DNA of 64,000 nt from Capra hircus (taxonomy: Eukaryota; Chordata; Mammalia; Artiodactyla; Bovidae): positions 32,855,324 through 32,919,323 of the forward strand of contig NC_030826.1 of the NCBI RefSeq assembly GCF_001704415.2. The letters are read 5' to 3'. Positions 43,801 to 53,617 of this stretch are shown one piece after another. A model generated the notes under the pieces. The model worked only from the letters and a program-made list of their open reading frames with translations, had not been told where the DNA came from and did not search any database. The translations under genes and the position numbers were made by a program. Each line of letters begins with the position of its first letter. Positions within the stretch are counted from its first letter, which is position 1.

Positions 43801-46800
43801 ACAGCAGGTAAAGACTCTAGGCTCCACTGAGGCAGAGCGAGGACTCGGTCGACGTGATGAGCTGGACCCAACAGCAGCCCAGCTCTGGGGTCCAGCCTGC
43901 ATGCTGGTCCCAGCCCCTGGAGCTCCCTGGTCCCCAAAGCCGGTGTGGTGCCCCCTCCCAGGCCAAGATGGGGGAAGAGGGGTGAGGCCTCACGTACAAG
44001 AGGATTTCGAAGTAGCTGTCCATGAAGGAGATCCAGATGAACAGACGGCGCCTCCAGAAGTACCACAGCTGCAGGGGGGCAGGGGGCCGGGAGGACAGGC
44101 TGTGACATGTGCTGGGCCACAGCACAGCCCCACTGCCCTCAGGGCTGGATCGCCACTGTCAAGCTCCCCACCCACAGCCTGTCACAATCCAACCAAAACC
44201 ACCTCGGGGGCTCAGGCGGCAGCTTTGACTTTTGGGGTGCTTATGAATCCGGCTGGTAGCTGAGAAAGCTCCAGACTCTGTTTCCAAACTGTCAGACACC
44301 CAGACAATGCCAGGGATCCCCCGGCTCCCTGTGGATCCAGCTGGAGGGCTCATGCTCCATACGATGAAAGGGGCTCCTTTCCCTCCCCCTTCCTGGCTGC
44401 CCAGGGACCATCCAGTGCTCGAGACACCCTGGCCTCCCAGAGAGTCTCCACACCACGGCCCAGTCTGTCTCCCGCAAGCTGGCAGCATCTTCCCCTGAGG
44501 ATGTCCTGCTCAGGCCCCTAGCCTACCCTTCTGTGCTCCTCAAGTGAGGAATGACCCAGCCAAGGGACCGTAGGCTGGGGGCCATCTAGCTCTATTCACA
44601 AGGGAGCAAAGCTGGCACTGCCAGGGGATCACAGGAGTCATTTGCCGCCCTGAGGGCACCCCAGCAAGCACAGCAGGGTTAGGGCATTCAGGCCAGAAGG
44701 CAAGGCCGCCCTAAGGCTGCTCAGCCCGGGACCAGGTATGGGGCTCAGTCTCCTGAAAATGCAGGGACTTGGTTAACCTGTGCCCAGGCTCCTCAGAGCA
44801 GGATTCTGGGTTTAGAGCGGGGTGGTCAGAGGAGCCCTCACCTGGCCTATGAGGAGGTAGACTCCCCCGAGCAGGAGCAGCACATGGCCCAGCAGCAGCA
44901 TGGTGTTCCCAGCCATCACTTCCGGTGAGAGGAAGTCCTGCTCGAAGAGATGCTCGGCTCAGCCTGGGGTCCCCTCCCAGCAGCCCCCCACTGATAGCTA
45001 GGCTGGGGGCCCATTCTGAGTGTGAGTGGTGGGGAGGCCCCCAGAGTGGCAGAGCAAGCATTGGCTCTCGAGCCAGACTGTCGGGTTTCAGGCCCCATCT
45101 CCACCGCTCACGGCCTTTGTGGCCCTGGAGAAGCTGCTTAATCTCTCTGTGCCTCCCTTCACTCACCTGTAAACCAGCCATGATGAGAGTTATCATCTCA
45201 GAGACTTGTGAGATTAATTAAACATGTTAACACATGTCAGTCATGTGGAACACTTTCTCACATATGGTGCACACTCACTAAGTCCTAACTATTATTGTGG
45301 TTATCGCTATGCTGTTACTTCCATACTGTGACCAGCTAGGTTAGCACGTGGCTACAGCACCCAGCGGTCAGCATCTGCAGGGTGGGTGATAATCCTTGCC
45401 TCATCTTCTGCCAGGGTTGTTTCCAGCAAGCCTCCCCAGGACGTGCCCCTCCCCGCCTTGCCTTCTCCAGGGCAGGCTGGTGGTAGGTGACAGCGGTGAA
45501 GATGAACATGTAGGTCAAGTAACACAGGAAGTTGAAGAAGAACCTGGGGATGAGCAGATTCCACTTCGCCTGCAGCAGTTTGTTCAGCGGCTCCAAGACT
45601 ACCATCCGGTGGCGGAGCTGGGACGGCAGGTGAGAGTCAGAGGCGCCTTTGGTTCAGCAAGTACAGTTGGGGGCACCAGGGGAGGGGGAGAGGACAGGGA
45701 GCCCCGAATGACCCCTCCCCACCCTCACAGCTACAGAGTGACCAGTCCTGAACAGGTGCTTGGCAACAGAGAGGACACCCTGGCGTGATCCCCAGCTCGG
45801 GTAGCACCGGTGTGTGGAGTGAGCGTGTGCCCAGGGGCTGGGTGGGGACATGATGCCACACCCCCACATCCCAGTTTCAGGGCCTGCGTGGTCCAGCAGC
45901 TGACCCGAGCGGTAGACCTCGCAGGAAGCTCTGCCAGGCCCCCTAGGCACACCCCCGCCCCACGGGCTCACTGGGCTTCGGCAGTGAAAGGTGATGATCT
46001 CCAGCACTGAGTTTTCCTCCCAGCTGTCCACAGAGGCCAGGTCATACAGCGACACCCGCACAGGCCCATAGGACCACTCGGTGAACTTTCGGGAAAGGTG
46101 CTGGTATGGCTCCGAGAGCTCCCGCTGCAGGATGTGTCTGAAAATCTACAGGGCCAGGCTCATGAGCTTGAGCTTGACCCGCATGGCCACCACCCCCACT
46201 GATGGGAAGCCTCGGACTCAGTGTCCTGCAGAGCAGACACACGCATGTGCCCTGCACACACGTGTACTTGTGCATATGAACTGTTATACACATCCACGTA
46301 CTAAGCCCCATGTAAGCACTCCCACCTACCCACCTATGCCAGGGCCTGCCAACCTTGGCTCTTCCTTCCCCATTCCTGCCCCAAGGCCTCTTTTCTGGAC
46401 ACTCTTATGGCCAAGGGACCCCCAGTTCAGGGGTCCTTAATGCCCCATGACATCAGAGGCTGCCAGCTACACATGTGTGTGCATGACTGTGGCCAGAGTC
46501 TAGAGCTCTCAGCAGGCTAGAAAGTGTCCCTGACCCGAACAGGTTCGGAGCAGTGTGGTTTTACAAATGAGGAGTGTTGGAGGTGGGGGCTTCCTGTGTT
46601 GGGGAGTGGCTTCCACAGGTCACACAGCCATGCCTTTAGACACAAAGGGAGGTCCCCACACCCCAGGGGCCTTGGAGGGCAGGAAGAAAACGTAAAACCC
46701 ACTTATGTTCAATCTGGTCTTAAGCTTTAAAGACACCTATGTTCCAAGCATGGGGCCCTGTGTCACCTGTGTAGGTTTGTACACCCATGACGCTCCCCCT

Positions 46801-49800
46801 GATAATAAGGATCAGACAATGAGAAAGTGTTTTGAGAAAAAAGTAAAGCTAGATTATGTTTATTCTTTTTGTTTAACCACACAGCTTATGGAATCTTTTA
46901 GTTCCCAGACGAAGGATCGAACCTAAGCCCTTGGCAATCAAAGTAGAGTCCTAACCACTGGAGTGTATGGGAATTTCCTCATGGTTACTCTTTCTAAGAG
47001 TAACTTATAACTTCCAGATAAATCATCTTTAGGCATTAAAATTGAAACTGCAAAAGAAAAGTCTGGAAGAAGATATGGCTATGGAATACACACACACGCA
47101 TACACACACACGTATATTCATGCACACACACAAAGTTTTAAAATATTGTAGGAGTTAAGCAATAGCAAAAATTAAGAAAAAGATAATTATATTCAGCTAC
47201 ATAAAAATGTAAAAATTCTGTGTAGCAAAAAATGCCATGACATTTTTTTAATGTTGAACTGGGAGAAAAATTTGCAAATTGTAAACAAAATGCTGTTATG
47301 TTCATGATCAATAACACTTATGGGGCTTCCCTGGTGGTCAAGGGGTTAAGAATCTGCCTTGCAATGCAAGGGACACGGGTTTGATCCCTGGTCTGGGAAA
47401 TCCCATATGTCACTAAGCCCCATGTGCCACAACTAATGACCCCTGGAGGCTGTGAGCCCCAACTTCTGAGCCCGCATGCCACAACAGAAGCCCACGTACC
47501 CTTGAGTGTGCACTGCTCAACAAAAGAAGCCACCACAATGAGAAGCTCTTGCATTTCAACTAGAGAGTAGCCCCCACTTGCCACAACTAGAGAAAGCCAG
47601 TGTACAGCAACAAAGACCCAGCACAGCCAAAATTTAAAAAATAAATACATAAATAATTTTTTAAAAGAGAACACAAAAATCAATAGGAAGAAAACCTAAC
47701 AGCAAAGAATATGAGACAGCTATTTGCTGATCAAGAAACCCAAATGACTTTAAAAAGAATCCCTGGGAGTTCCCTGGTGGTTCAGTGGTGAGGATTCATG
47801 CTTGTACTGCCATGGCCCAGGTTCAATCCCTTGTCGGGGAACTAAGATCTGGGAAGCTGCACAGTGCAGCCAAAAATATACAATCCCTGCTTTATAATGT
47901 AATATATTCATTCTGCAGCTCCTGGATAATTTATCAATAATAAACACACACGTAGGAGAGGTGCATGCCGGCACTGCTCTGAGCTAGACACCACCCCAGG
48001 CTCTTTCTGCAAAATTCCTGGCTGAGTACTCCTGCTTCCTGGAAAGGGCGACCCGGCCACTCACCTCGATTTTGCCCTCCTTGGCGGCCAGCTTCAGGGG
48101 CGTGAGGCCCTGCAGGTTGGGCATGTCCTCCAGCTGCAGGCCCCCCACCTGGAGGAGCCTGTCGTACATGTGGGTCACCAGCATGCTGTTCTCCGGAGAG
48201 TTGTCTGCGATCATCACCAAGGCGTGCAGCACTGTGTTGCCCAGCGAGTCAGTGGCCTGCAGGTTGGCGGGCTGGTGCGTGTTCTTCAGGAGATAGGTCA
48301 CCACATCCCACTGCTGGGTGCACGCAGCCAGGGAGAGGGGCAGCTCGCCTGGGGGCCAAGGAGACAGCTTGGGCCTTGGGTCTCTCAGCTTCCACCCGCT
48401 GGCTCGTTATGCTCCCTGGACTGCCTTGAGGTGGGTCAGGCAGCCAGAAGAGGAGATGCAGTATTATATCAGGGTCCCCGGCCCAGCCAGGCCAGGCAGT
48501 GAGCAGAGAAGGTCCCGGGCCCTGCCCAGGGCAGCTGCACCTTCTTTCAGGAGCTGGTCGAGGTGGCTCTGTCCAGCTCCGACCCAAGGGAGAGGACCTG
48601 GAGCTCTAAAGGGATCAGAGTGTGGGCTTGCCCATCAGGCTTCCCACCCCTTGCCTCTGTCTCCTTTCTTTGCAGGGGCCCAGACCCACTGCCGCTGGGC
48701 ACAGATGTTCCTTCCTCCAGGCCCTATCTGGTCGAGTCTCATCACACACCAGTGCTAGCTGCCCACTCCCCTGGCCCTGGTCTGAGCTTGAGTGTAGTGA
48801 GTGAGCTTCCCTGGCCAGATAAGGGTAAAACATCTCTTAGACAAGCTGCCTTTGCAGGTGGCCGAGTGATTAGAAGCATAAGGGGTCAGACAGGTCTGGG
48901 TTTCAGGGTCACATTAACCCTGTGACCGTGGGCGAGGCCTTATCCCCTCTGCAGTCCACTTTATACAAAAAGGCAGCTCACCGAAGTAGAAGGAGGTCTC
49001 TTGGCTCCTCTTCTGAAAGAACTGGCCGCAGGCCCGGGCATGCACATCGGCCCCATTCTCCACCAGGAGCTTCACGCAGAGCAGGCTCCGCTTCTCGATG
49101 GCGATGTGGAGGGCACTGTGGCCTCGGTAGTACTCATCCATGCACTGGGCGTTGACCAGAGGCTGGGGATTGCCTGAGGCCCGGTCAATCTGCAGCAGTG
49201 GCTCGATGCAAGCGTTGGCCCCGTCCCGAAGGTTCAGCACAGCCTTCATCAGACAGGTCTTCCCCGTGGAGCCCTCTGCAGGAGGAGGGGAGGGGGCACT
49301 GTGGTGTTCAGGCCGCCCACCCACCCATACAGGGAGCACCCCAGCCATGCTGCAGAGTGATAAGGCTCAAGCCAGAGGGGTTAGAATACCAACAGGTATG
49401 GCTGCAATTTTCTTTATTTTTTAGTTGCAGAAAAGCTGCTTTACAATGTTGATTTGGTTTCTGCCATACAACAACTCTAATCAGTCATAATCATATACAT
49501 AAATCCCCTCCCTCTATAGCCTCCCTCCCACACCCACATCCCACTTCTCTAAGTCATCACAGAGCACTGAGCTCAGCTCCCTGGGCTATACAGCAGCTTC
49601 CCACTAGCTGTCTGTTTTACACACGGTAGTGGATACATGTCAATGATACTTTCTCAATTTATCCCACCCTCTCCTTCCCCTGCTGTGTCCACAGGCCATT
49701 CTCTGTGTCTACGTCTCCATTCCTTCTCTGCCATTAGGTTCATTGGTACCACTTTTTAAGATTCCATATTATGCATCAATATACATATTTGTTTTTCTCT

Positions 49801-52800
49801 TTCTGACTTACTTCACTCTGTACAACAGACTCTAGGTTCATCCACTTCACTACAGCTGGCTCAAATTTGTTCCTTTTTACGGCTGAGTAATATTCTGGTA
49901 TGCTACAATTTCTGCCCTATAAATTAAGTTTCTAAGACGTGTAGGCAACGTTGTCCACACAAGAACGTTTGGAGCAGTGTTTGTTAAGTGGCTTTACCAC
50001 TTAAAAACTCCGTCTCTTCTGGGCAAGTCATTTGGCCTCTCTTAACCTCAATTTTCCTCACTGTAAAATGGAACCATCCCAGGGTTCTTGTAAGGATCAC
50101 ATGGAATTATATACAAAACTCTTAGTACACAGAGGTGCTGAGGCCAAAAATTACAAACAATCTAAATGGCCACCAGTAGGGGGTTAGTTAACTAAACTGT
50201 GGTCAATGTGCAGGATGGGAAACTCCGCCGGTTGTTACGGTGACTGAGTTAGAGGCCTGTGCACCGAGATGGAGCGTGCTATAAGATGTAGTAAGACGGG
50301 GAAAGCACATTACAGATCAGCACACATGGCACGGCCCCACTTCTTATATATATATACCTCCTGAATTTAAACAGTTTGAAAAGATGTATTCCATATCATT
50401 ATTAGGAGCCAGGATGATGGACTGTTTTTACCCTCAGCTTTATACATTTCATTACTATTTGAACCTTCTAGAATGCACAAATGTTCTTTCCTTCATCAGC
50501 CCAAATATTACAGGTACTTATATTTGGGGCAAAGAATGCTCTGGGATAGATGAAGTGTGTGGTATGCGTGTCAGATCTCAGTGATGCTGTTACTGAAAAA
50601 GAGGCAGGGAAAGGCCACATTGAGGAAGCCTGAGAATATCCGTTCGCCACTGACACGGCTGAGGGTGGCCGAGGCAGGCCAGGTTGGGAGCTGGTGGGGT
50701 AGGTGGACAGGGGAGCGGGCTCTATCGGCAGGGCAGCTGCTAGGAGCACTGCCCCTCCTTGCCTCTCAGCTCCTGACCATGGTCGAGACCCACCCAGGGA
50801 GCCCTGGCTCGAGCGGTAGCCTACCTCTGTACTCCGAGTCTGTGAGGTACTTGCTGGTCCGGCGCAGGTACTCTGGTAGCCCCGCCAGGTCCTCGGGGGC
50901 CCCCCGGGCCACGGCGCTGAAGAGCCGGTCTCGGCCAAAGCGGTTTGGGTCTGGCTGGCTGTGGGAATGTGGTTTGTGCATGATAACTGCAAGAGAGCTC
51001 TGGGCCCCCAAAAGAGGGGAAGCTCTTTCCCCTTCCCAGGGAGCTCCATGAGAGCCTCTTGAGGGCCTCTACCCTCCCTGTAGCTGAGTGGTAAAGAATT
51101 CACTTGCAATGCAGGAGACACAGGTTCAATCCCTGGGTCAGGAAGATCCCCTGGAGAGGGCCATGGAAACCCAGTGCAGTATTCTTGCCTGGAAAATCCC
51201 ATGGACAGAGGAGCCTGGCGGGCTACAGTCCACGGGGTCACAAAGAGTCAGATATGATTGAGCGACTTAGCATGCAGCATGCACTCTCCCAGACTGACCA
51301 ATGAGACCCCAGGTGCTCAGACCCCTGGAGGAGGGGACTGTCCGGGGCCGTGGTCCGTGCGTCCCCCGACCTCAGGCATCTGGGAGATCTGCTCTCACTC
51401 TCTAGGTACCCTGAGGGTCTCACAACAAGCACAGGGCTACCAGAGGTGCCCACAGACTTGGGGGCTGTCTGTACCACTGGTCCCCACCAAGGAGTCAAGA
51501 AAAGCCCCTCGGCTTCTCAGACCATCTATGAACTAACAACAGAGCAGCTGCCCCCCTGACCATCACTTCTGTCCTGGGTGAGCAATCTCTATCAGACAAA
51601 CAAGGAGATAAAGTAACTTTCCCAAAGTCACATGGTGCAGAATTCATGGTGCAGGGGATGGGGTGGGGGGTGGGGGGATGGGGTGCGGGGTGAGGGCTCA
51701 ACTAACTCCAGACCCCGACTCCAGAGAAACTCCAGCCTGGACAGACAGAGTTTCCTCAGAGAGATGGGTCCCAAAATGGAAACCAGATGCTCACAGAATT
51801 TTACTGAGAAGCCACTCTTCTGGGAAAATCCCCAAAAGGAGCTGGTAACCCTTCTGAGTCTAGCAGGGCTGGGTGGGGTACCCCCGCCTGGACCCGTCCC
51901 TTCTCACAGAGGCCAGCTCGCCTCTGAGTCCTGGCACCATGACCAGCCAATATGAAGGGACAAAGGGGGGACTAACTGACGTTTTTGGGGCCCTCAGGTC
52001 TACCATGGAGTGGATCAACCAAGAAAGGGTTGGAGGCTCTGATGAATGGGGGGGCTGCTGGGATCAGTCGTATTTTAAGCTGTGATCGCATGACTGATGC
52101 ACCATCATTCACCCAGCAGACCACGTGGACGCAGCATGACCAAGAGGGCTCTGTGGCTGACTGGGGAGCCTGGGGCAGTCTGGCTAGGGGAAGTGGCTAT
52201 TTGGACAGGCACTTCCTGTCACAGGGTGGCATCAGAGTCCTGGGACAGGGAAGCCCATGGGGCACAAAGGGCACCAAGATGCTGGTTCTGCCTCGAGCTG
52301 GTGGCCCAATCCCAGAAGCTTCGCAAGCATCCTCTCCTACCCTGGTGTGAATGTGACCTCGGTCCTGCAGCACAGACAGGACCAGGACAGGGGCTCTGGG
52401 CTCAGAGGCCAAGGCGGGCGGCCGAGTCCCAGGGGTGAGTGAGGCGGGGGGAAGGGACAGAGGGGCTTCCCTGGCAGAGTGCTGTCTGGCCCATGCAGAT
52501 ATGGCAGACCTCACGCTGGGGCATGCCAGGTGCACCCCTCCCCCACACCCACAGGGCTCCCTGCCAGAGTGGTTCCCAGGGTCTGAATTAGTGGACATCA
52601 CAGGAAAGTCAAAGTGAAGGTGATTCCAAGAATAAGCCCACTGTTCTTAATCCCCAGAGTCCACGTCCCCAGGGCAACAGGTCCAGCCTCAGAGGAGCCT
52701 GCGAGCACGCGGGACATTCCTGGATGTCCTTGACTCTCCTGGACTGGAGTGTGGACCCTGCTACCACCCCTTGCAGGGACTGTGACAAACAAGGAACATG

Positions 52801-53270
52801 CCAGGCTCAGCTGAGTAATTGGAGCTGAAAGAATATGTCCCTACCAAGAGGAATGCAACCCCAGAAGACAGAAGGGCAAGAATGGGGAAAGTTCTGGAAG
52901 CAGCAACCTCAGCGAGCAGAGCGGAGTTCAGCCTGTCGGCCCTGGAGCCATCAGAGCCAGACCGAGGACCCCCCAGGCTGTGGGGAAGGGGTGCTGGTGT
53001 TGGGCCAGGCCACCCAGTTTGCTTCTGCTAGAAGTGAAGCCCCAGGCTCCATCCACACTTGCTGCCTCACCTGGCACCTGCCGCCTTTCGGAAGTTGAGA
53101 TTCACTTTGATCTGTGGAGAGGAGTTCCGGTCCTCACCCTGGAACCGGGACTCCATGGGGGGTGGTTCAGTGCTCCCGCCCCCCTTTCCTTTGTCTCCCT
53201 GGGCACCATCTTCATCGCCTCCATCTGAGGTCTCGAGCCTGAAAGCAGGAGGGCTGGAGGGCGTAGTCAT
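37740..53270 (-). CDS. TRPV2: TRPV2 cation channel, whole coding span (spliced, 14 coding exons)
   Basis: Transient receptor potential vanilloid 2: a tetrameric, Ca2+-permeable, non-selective cation channel of plasma and endosomal membranes. The 14 exons sum to 2265 nt (754 aa; human 764), every junction in frame. Order: acidic N-terminus (1-66), ankyrin repeats (about 70-320, exons 3-6), S1 (exon 7), S2 (exons 8-9), S3 (exons 9-10), S4 (exon 10), S5 (exon 11), pore helix and filter GMGE (597-600), S6 (about 612-643), TRP helix starting SWSIWKLQ (647-654), and a short C-tail. A pore-turret sequon NST (567-569) is in the place of the human N-glycosylation site. The start (A at -3) gives MTTPSSPP, like human MTSPSSSP. 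Differences from human: about 5 residues fewer in an ankyrin loop (exon 5), one extra Gln in exon 13, a divergent tail. No frameshift or early stop. Confidence 0.96.
37835..39320 (-). other. TRPV2: TRPV2 intron 14
   Basis: GT-AG intron of about 1.5 kb, donor GTGAGT, purine-rich on the + strand. Contains a CTCF-like motif at 38470. No recognised mobile element or gene. Confidence 0.8.
38470..38483 (+). promoter_or_regulatory. CTCF-like motif
   Basis: GCACCAGGGGGCGG matches 13 of 14 positions of the CTCF core CCASYAGRKGGCRS. Opposite orientation to the motif at 26770. Prediction only. Confidence 0.4.
39321..39400 (-). CDS. TRPV2: TRPV2 coding exon 14
   Basis: Acceptor TCTTCTGCAG, donor GTGAGT, 80 nt. 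Codes [20 protein letters not shown], a strongly conserved part of the cytosolic C-terminus. Confidence 0.95.
39401..40195 (-). other. TRPV2: TRPV2 intron 13
   Basis: GT-AG intron of 795 nt, phase 2. Nothing else recognised. Confidence 0.8.
40196..40323 (-). CDS. TRPV2: TRPV2 coding exon 13
   Basis: Acceptor TTCCCAG, donor GTGAGC, 128 nt. Codes [20 protein letters not shown] and following, the end of the TRP helix and proximal C-terminus. One residue (Gln) longer than human at CRRKQQR. Confidence 0.95.
40324..41161 (-). other. TRPV2: TRPV2 intron 12
   Basis: GT-AG intron of 838 nt, donor GTACCT. MIR-like traces near 40630-40700 and 40990-41090. No gene. Confidence 0.75.
41162..41478 (-). 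CDS. TRPV2: TRPV2 coding exon 12 (pore, S6, TRP helix)
   Basis: Acceptor GCTGCGGCAG-like (CCCGCAG), 317 nt. Codes the end of S5, the pore turret with sequon NST, the pore helix and filter (FTIGMGEL), all of S6 ([20 protein letters not shown]) and the start of the TRP helix (SWSIWKLQ). The most conserved exon. Confidence 0.97.
41579..41645 (-). CDS. TRPV2: TRPV2 coding exon 11 (S5)
   Basis: Only 67 nt. Acceptor TCTAG, donor GTAAAG. Codes [20 protein letters not shown] plus AV: the S4-S5 linker and S5. Separated from exon 12 by a 100-nt intron. Confidence 0.95.
41868..42360 (+). mobile_element. Old L1 3' fragment
   Basis: L1 end signature: GGATATGTACCCAAGAGAAG, TTCACAGATGGATGAACAGA, GGAGATGGTTGTACAACACT. 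Inserted antisense to TRPV2. Confidence 0.75.
42362..42575 (+). mobile_element. Bov-tA SINE
   Basis: Full Bov-tA at the 3' end of the L1 fragment (CTTTCCAGGTGGCTCAGTGG to GTTGGACATGACTGAAAT). Confidence 0.88.
43401..43566 (-). CDS. TRPV2: TRPV2 coding exon 10 (S3 end, S4)
   Basis: Acceptor CCCCCCGCAG, donor GTGAGA, 166 nt. Codes [18 protein letters not shown] and [20 protein letters not shown]. As in other TRPVs, S4 lacks the regular arginines of voltage sensors. Confidence 0.95.
43998..44068 (-). CDS. TRPV2: TRPV2 coding exon 9 (S2-S3)
   Basis: 71 nt. Acceptor CCCTGCAG; donor GTACGT chosen over the GTGAGG four bases on, because only GTACGT keeps the frame into exon 10 (FLVQALL, as human FLFQALL). 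Codes [20 protein letters not shown] then EIL. Confidence 0.94.
44842..44940 (-). CDS. TRPV2: TRPV2 coding exon 8 (S2)
   Basis: 99 nt, phase 0 at both ends. Acceptor TCTCTTCGAG, donor GTGAGG. Codes [20 protein letters not shown] then [13 protein letters not shown]. The 12 residues between S1 and S2 differ most from human. Confidence 0.93.
44941..45461 (-). other. TRPV2: TRPV2 intron 7 (GC-AG) with MIR
   Basis: 521 nt. The donor reads AAG|GCAAGG, a GC rather than GT donor; acceptor TTCGAG. A MIR remnant fills about 45070-45300. Confidence 0.85.
45070..45300 (-). mobile_element. MIR SINE remnant
   Basis: Core-SINE pattern within intron 7 (GGAGAAGCTGCTTAATCTCT, GTGCCTCCCTTCACTCACCT). Orientation not certain. 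Confidence 0.6.
45462..45617 (-). CDS. TRPV2: TRPV2 coding exon 7 (S1)
   Basis: 156 nt. Acceptor GTCCCAG, donor GCAAGG (non-GT). Codes [20 protein letters not shown] and S1 ([20 protein letters not shown]). Ends LEK; human has LKK here. Confidence 0.94.
45972..46145 (-). CDS. TRPV2: TRPV2 coding exon 6
   Basis: 174 nt, phase 0 at both ends. Acceptor CCCTGTAG, donor GTGAGC. Codes [20 protein letters not shown] and [15 protein letters not shown]: the last ankyrin helix and the linker towards S1. Confidence 0.95.
46850..46985 (-). mobile_element. CHR-type SINE fragment
   Basis: Reverse CHR: TTTAGTTCCCAGACGAAGGA, AAGTAGAGTCCTAACCACTG. Confidence 0.7.
47085..47135. repeat. CA microsatellite
   Basis: Interrupted ACACAC units with TATTCATG spacers. 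Confidence 0.8.
47322..47650 (+). mobile_element. CHR-type SINE
   Basis: Near full length: head GGGGCTTCCCTGGTGGTCAA, body GCCACAACTAATGACCCCTG, tail CCAGCACAGCCAAAATTTAA. Confidence 0.85.
47766..47882 (+). mobile_element. CHR-type SINE fragment
   Basis: Head GGAGTTCCCTGGTGGTTCAG with CAATCCCTTGTCGGGGAACT; ends at CAGCCAAAAATATA. Confidence 0.8.
48065..48348 (-). CDS. TRPV2: TRPV2 coding exon 5 (ankyrin repeats)
   Basis: 284 nt. Acceptor GGCCCCCAG, donor GTGAGT. Codes [34 protein letters not shown] and [14 protein letters not shown], with ankyrin-type LHALV and TPLKLAA motifs. The loop [11 protein letters not shown] is about five residues shorter than in human. Confidence 0.95.
48349..48981 (-). 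other. TRPV2: TRPV2 intron 4
   Basis: GT-AG intron of 633 nt with a likely MIR remnant at 48850-48960. No gene. Confidence 0.75.
48982..49275 (-). CDS. TRPV2: TRPV2 coding exon 4 (ankyrin repeats)
   Basis: 294 nt. Acceptor CCTCCTGCAG, donor GTGAGC. Codes [40 protein letters not shown] and [14 protein letters not shown], with the classic ankyrin repeat hairpins. The Lys in GKTCLMKA lies where TRPV1 binds ATP. Confidence 0.96.
49395..49905 (-). mobile_element. Ruminant L1 3' end
   Basis: Typical bovine L1 terminus: GCAGAAAAGCTGCTTTACAA, ATCCCCTCCCTCTATAGCCT, TATTATGCATCAATATACAT. Orientation judged reverse from general L1 layout; strand confidence is low. Confidence 0.7.
49995..50120 (+). mobile_element. 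MIR SINE remnant
   Basis: CTGGGCAAGTCATTTGGCCT, CTCAATTTTCCTCACTGTAA and AATGGAACCATCCCAGGGTT match the MIR consensus well. Confidence 0.75.
50825..50958 (-). CDS. TRPV2: TRPV2 coding exon 3
   Basis: 134 nt. Acceptor TTCCCACAG, donor GTAGGC. Codes [20 protein letters not shown] and [18 protein letters not shown], the start of the ankyrin domain. Confidence 0.95.
51066..51285 (+). mobile_element. Bov-tA SINE
   Basis: Antisense to TRPV2, about 110 bp upstream of exon 3 (CCTCCCTGTAGCTGAGTGGT to GATTGAGCGACTTAGCATG). Confidence 0.88.
51653..51697 (+). repeat. G-run tract with G-quadruplex potential
   Basis: Several runs of four to six G separated by one to three bases (GGGGATGGGGTGGGGGG and following). 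C-rich on the TRPV2 sense strand. Confidence 0.7.
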
Positions 53271-53307
53271 CCTCAGGGAAGACGGCTGCCCCTTCTGACT
53301 GGAACCT
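53071..53307 (-). CDS. TRPV2: TRPV2 exon 2 (start codon; coding 53071-53270)
   Basis: Acceptor CCACCCCCACAG gives about 37 nt of 5'UTR (53271-53307), then ATG at 53268-53270. Codes residues 1-66 and two bases of 67: acidic, low-complexity, then [12 protein letters not shown] and [11 protein letters not shown]. Donor GTGAGG. Confidence 0.92.
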
Positions 53308-53429
53308 CTGTGGGGGTGGGGGCAGACAGAGATGTCAGAGCAACCTCCTTTTCCCAGTAGGAGCAGGACTAGAAGAGCTGGCTGGAGCCTGGGACCAGAG
53401 AGGCTCACTAACAGAAGCTGGGTACAAGT

Positions 53430-53617
53430 AGACTTTCCCTGGTGGCTCAGCAGTAAGAATCTGCATGCAGTGTGGAGAAGCAGGTTCAACCCCGGGATCG
53501 GGAAGATCCCCTGGAGGCGGAAATGGCAACCCACTCCAGTATTCTTGCCTGGGAAATCCCTTGGACAGAGGAGCCTGGAGGGCTACAGTCCTTGGGGTGA
53601 GCACACACAAGTAGACC
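53430..53617 (+). mobile_element. Bov-tA SINE
   Basis: Antisense SINE about 120 bp upstream of TRPV2 exon 2 (CTTTCCCTGGTGGCTCAGCA to CTACAGTCCTTGGGGTGAG); 3' end truncated. Confidence 0.87.

Larger units (their letters stand above)
46146..48064 (-). other. TRPV2: TRPV2 intron 5
   Basis: GT-AG intron of 1919 nt, phase 0. A/T-rich middle with three CHR-type SINEs and a short CA microsatellite near 47085-47135. About 46150-46830 holds nothing nameable. Confidence 0.8.
49276..50824 (-). other. TRPV2: TRPV2 intron 3
   Basis: GT-AG intron of 1549 nt, donor GTAGGC. A ruminant L1 3' end occupies 49395-49905 and a MIR 49995-50120. The rest is unassigned. Confidence 0.8.
50959..53070 (-). other. TRPV2: TRPV2 intron 2
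   Basis: GT-AG intron of 2112 nt, donor GTGAGG, phase 2. Contains a Bov-tA SINE at 51066 and a G-rich tract at 51653. No gene in 51300-53070. Confidence 0.8.
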
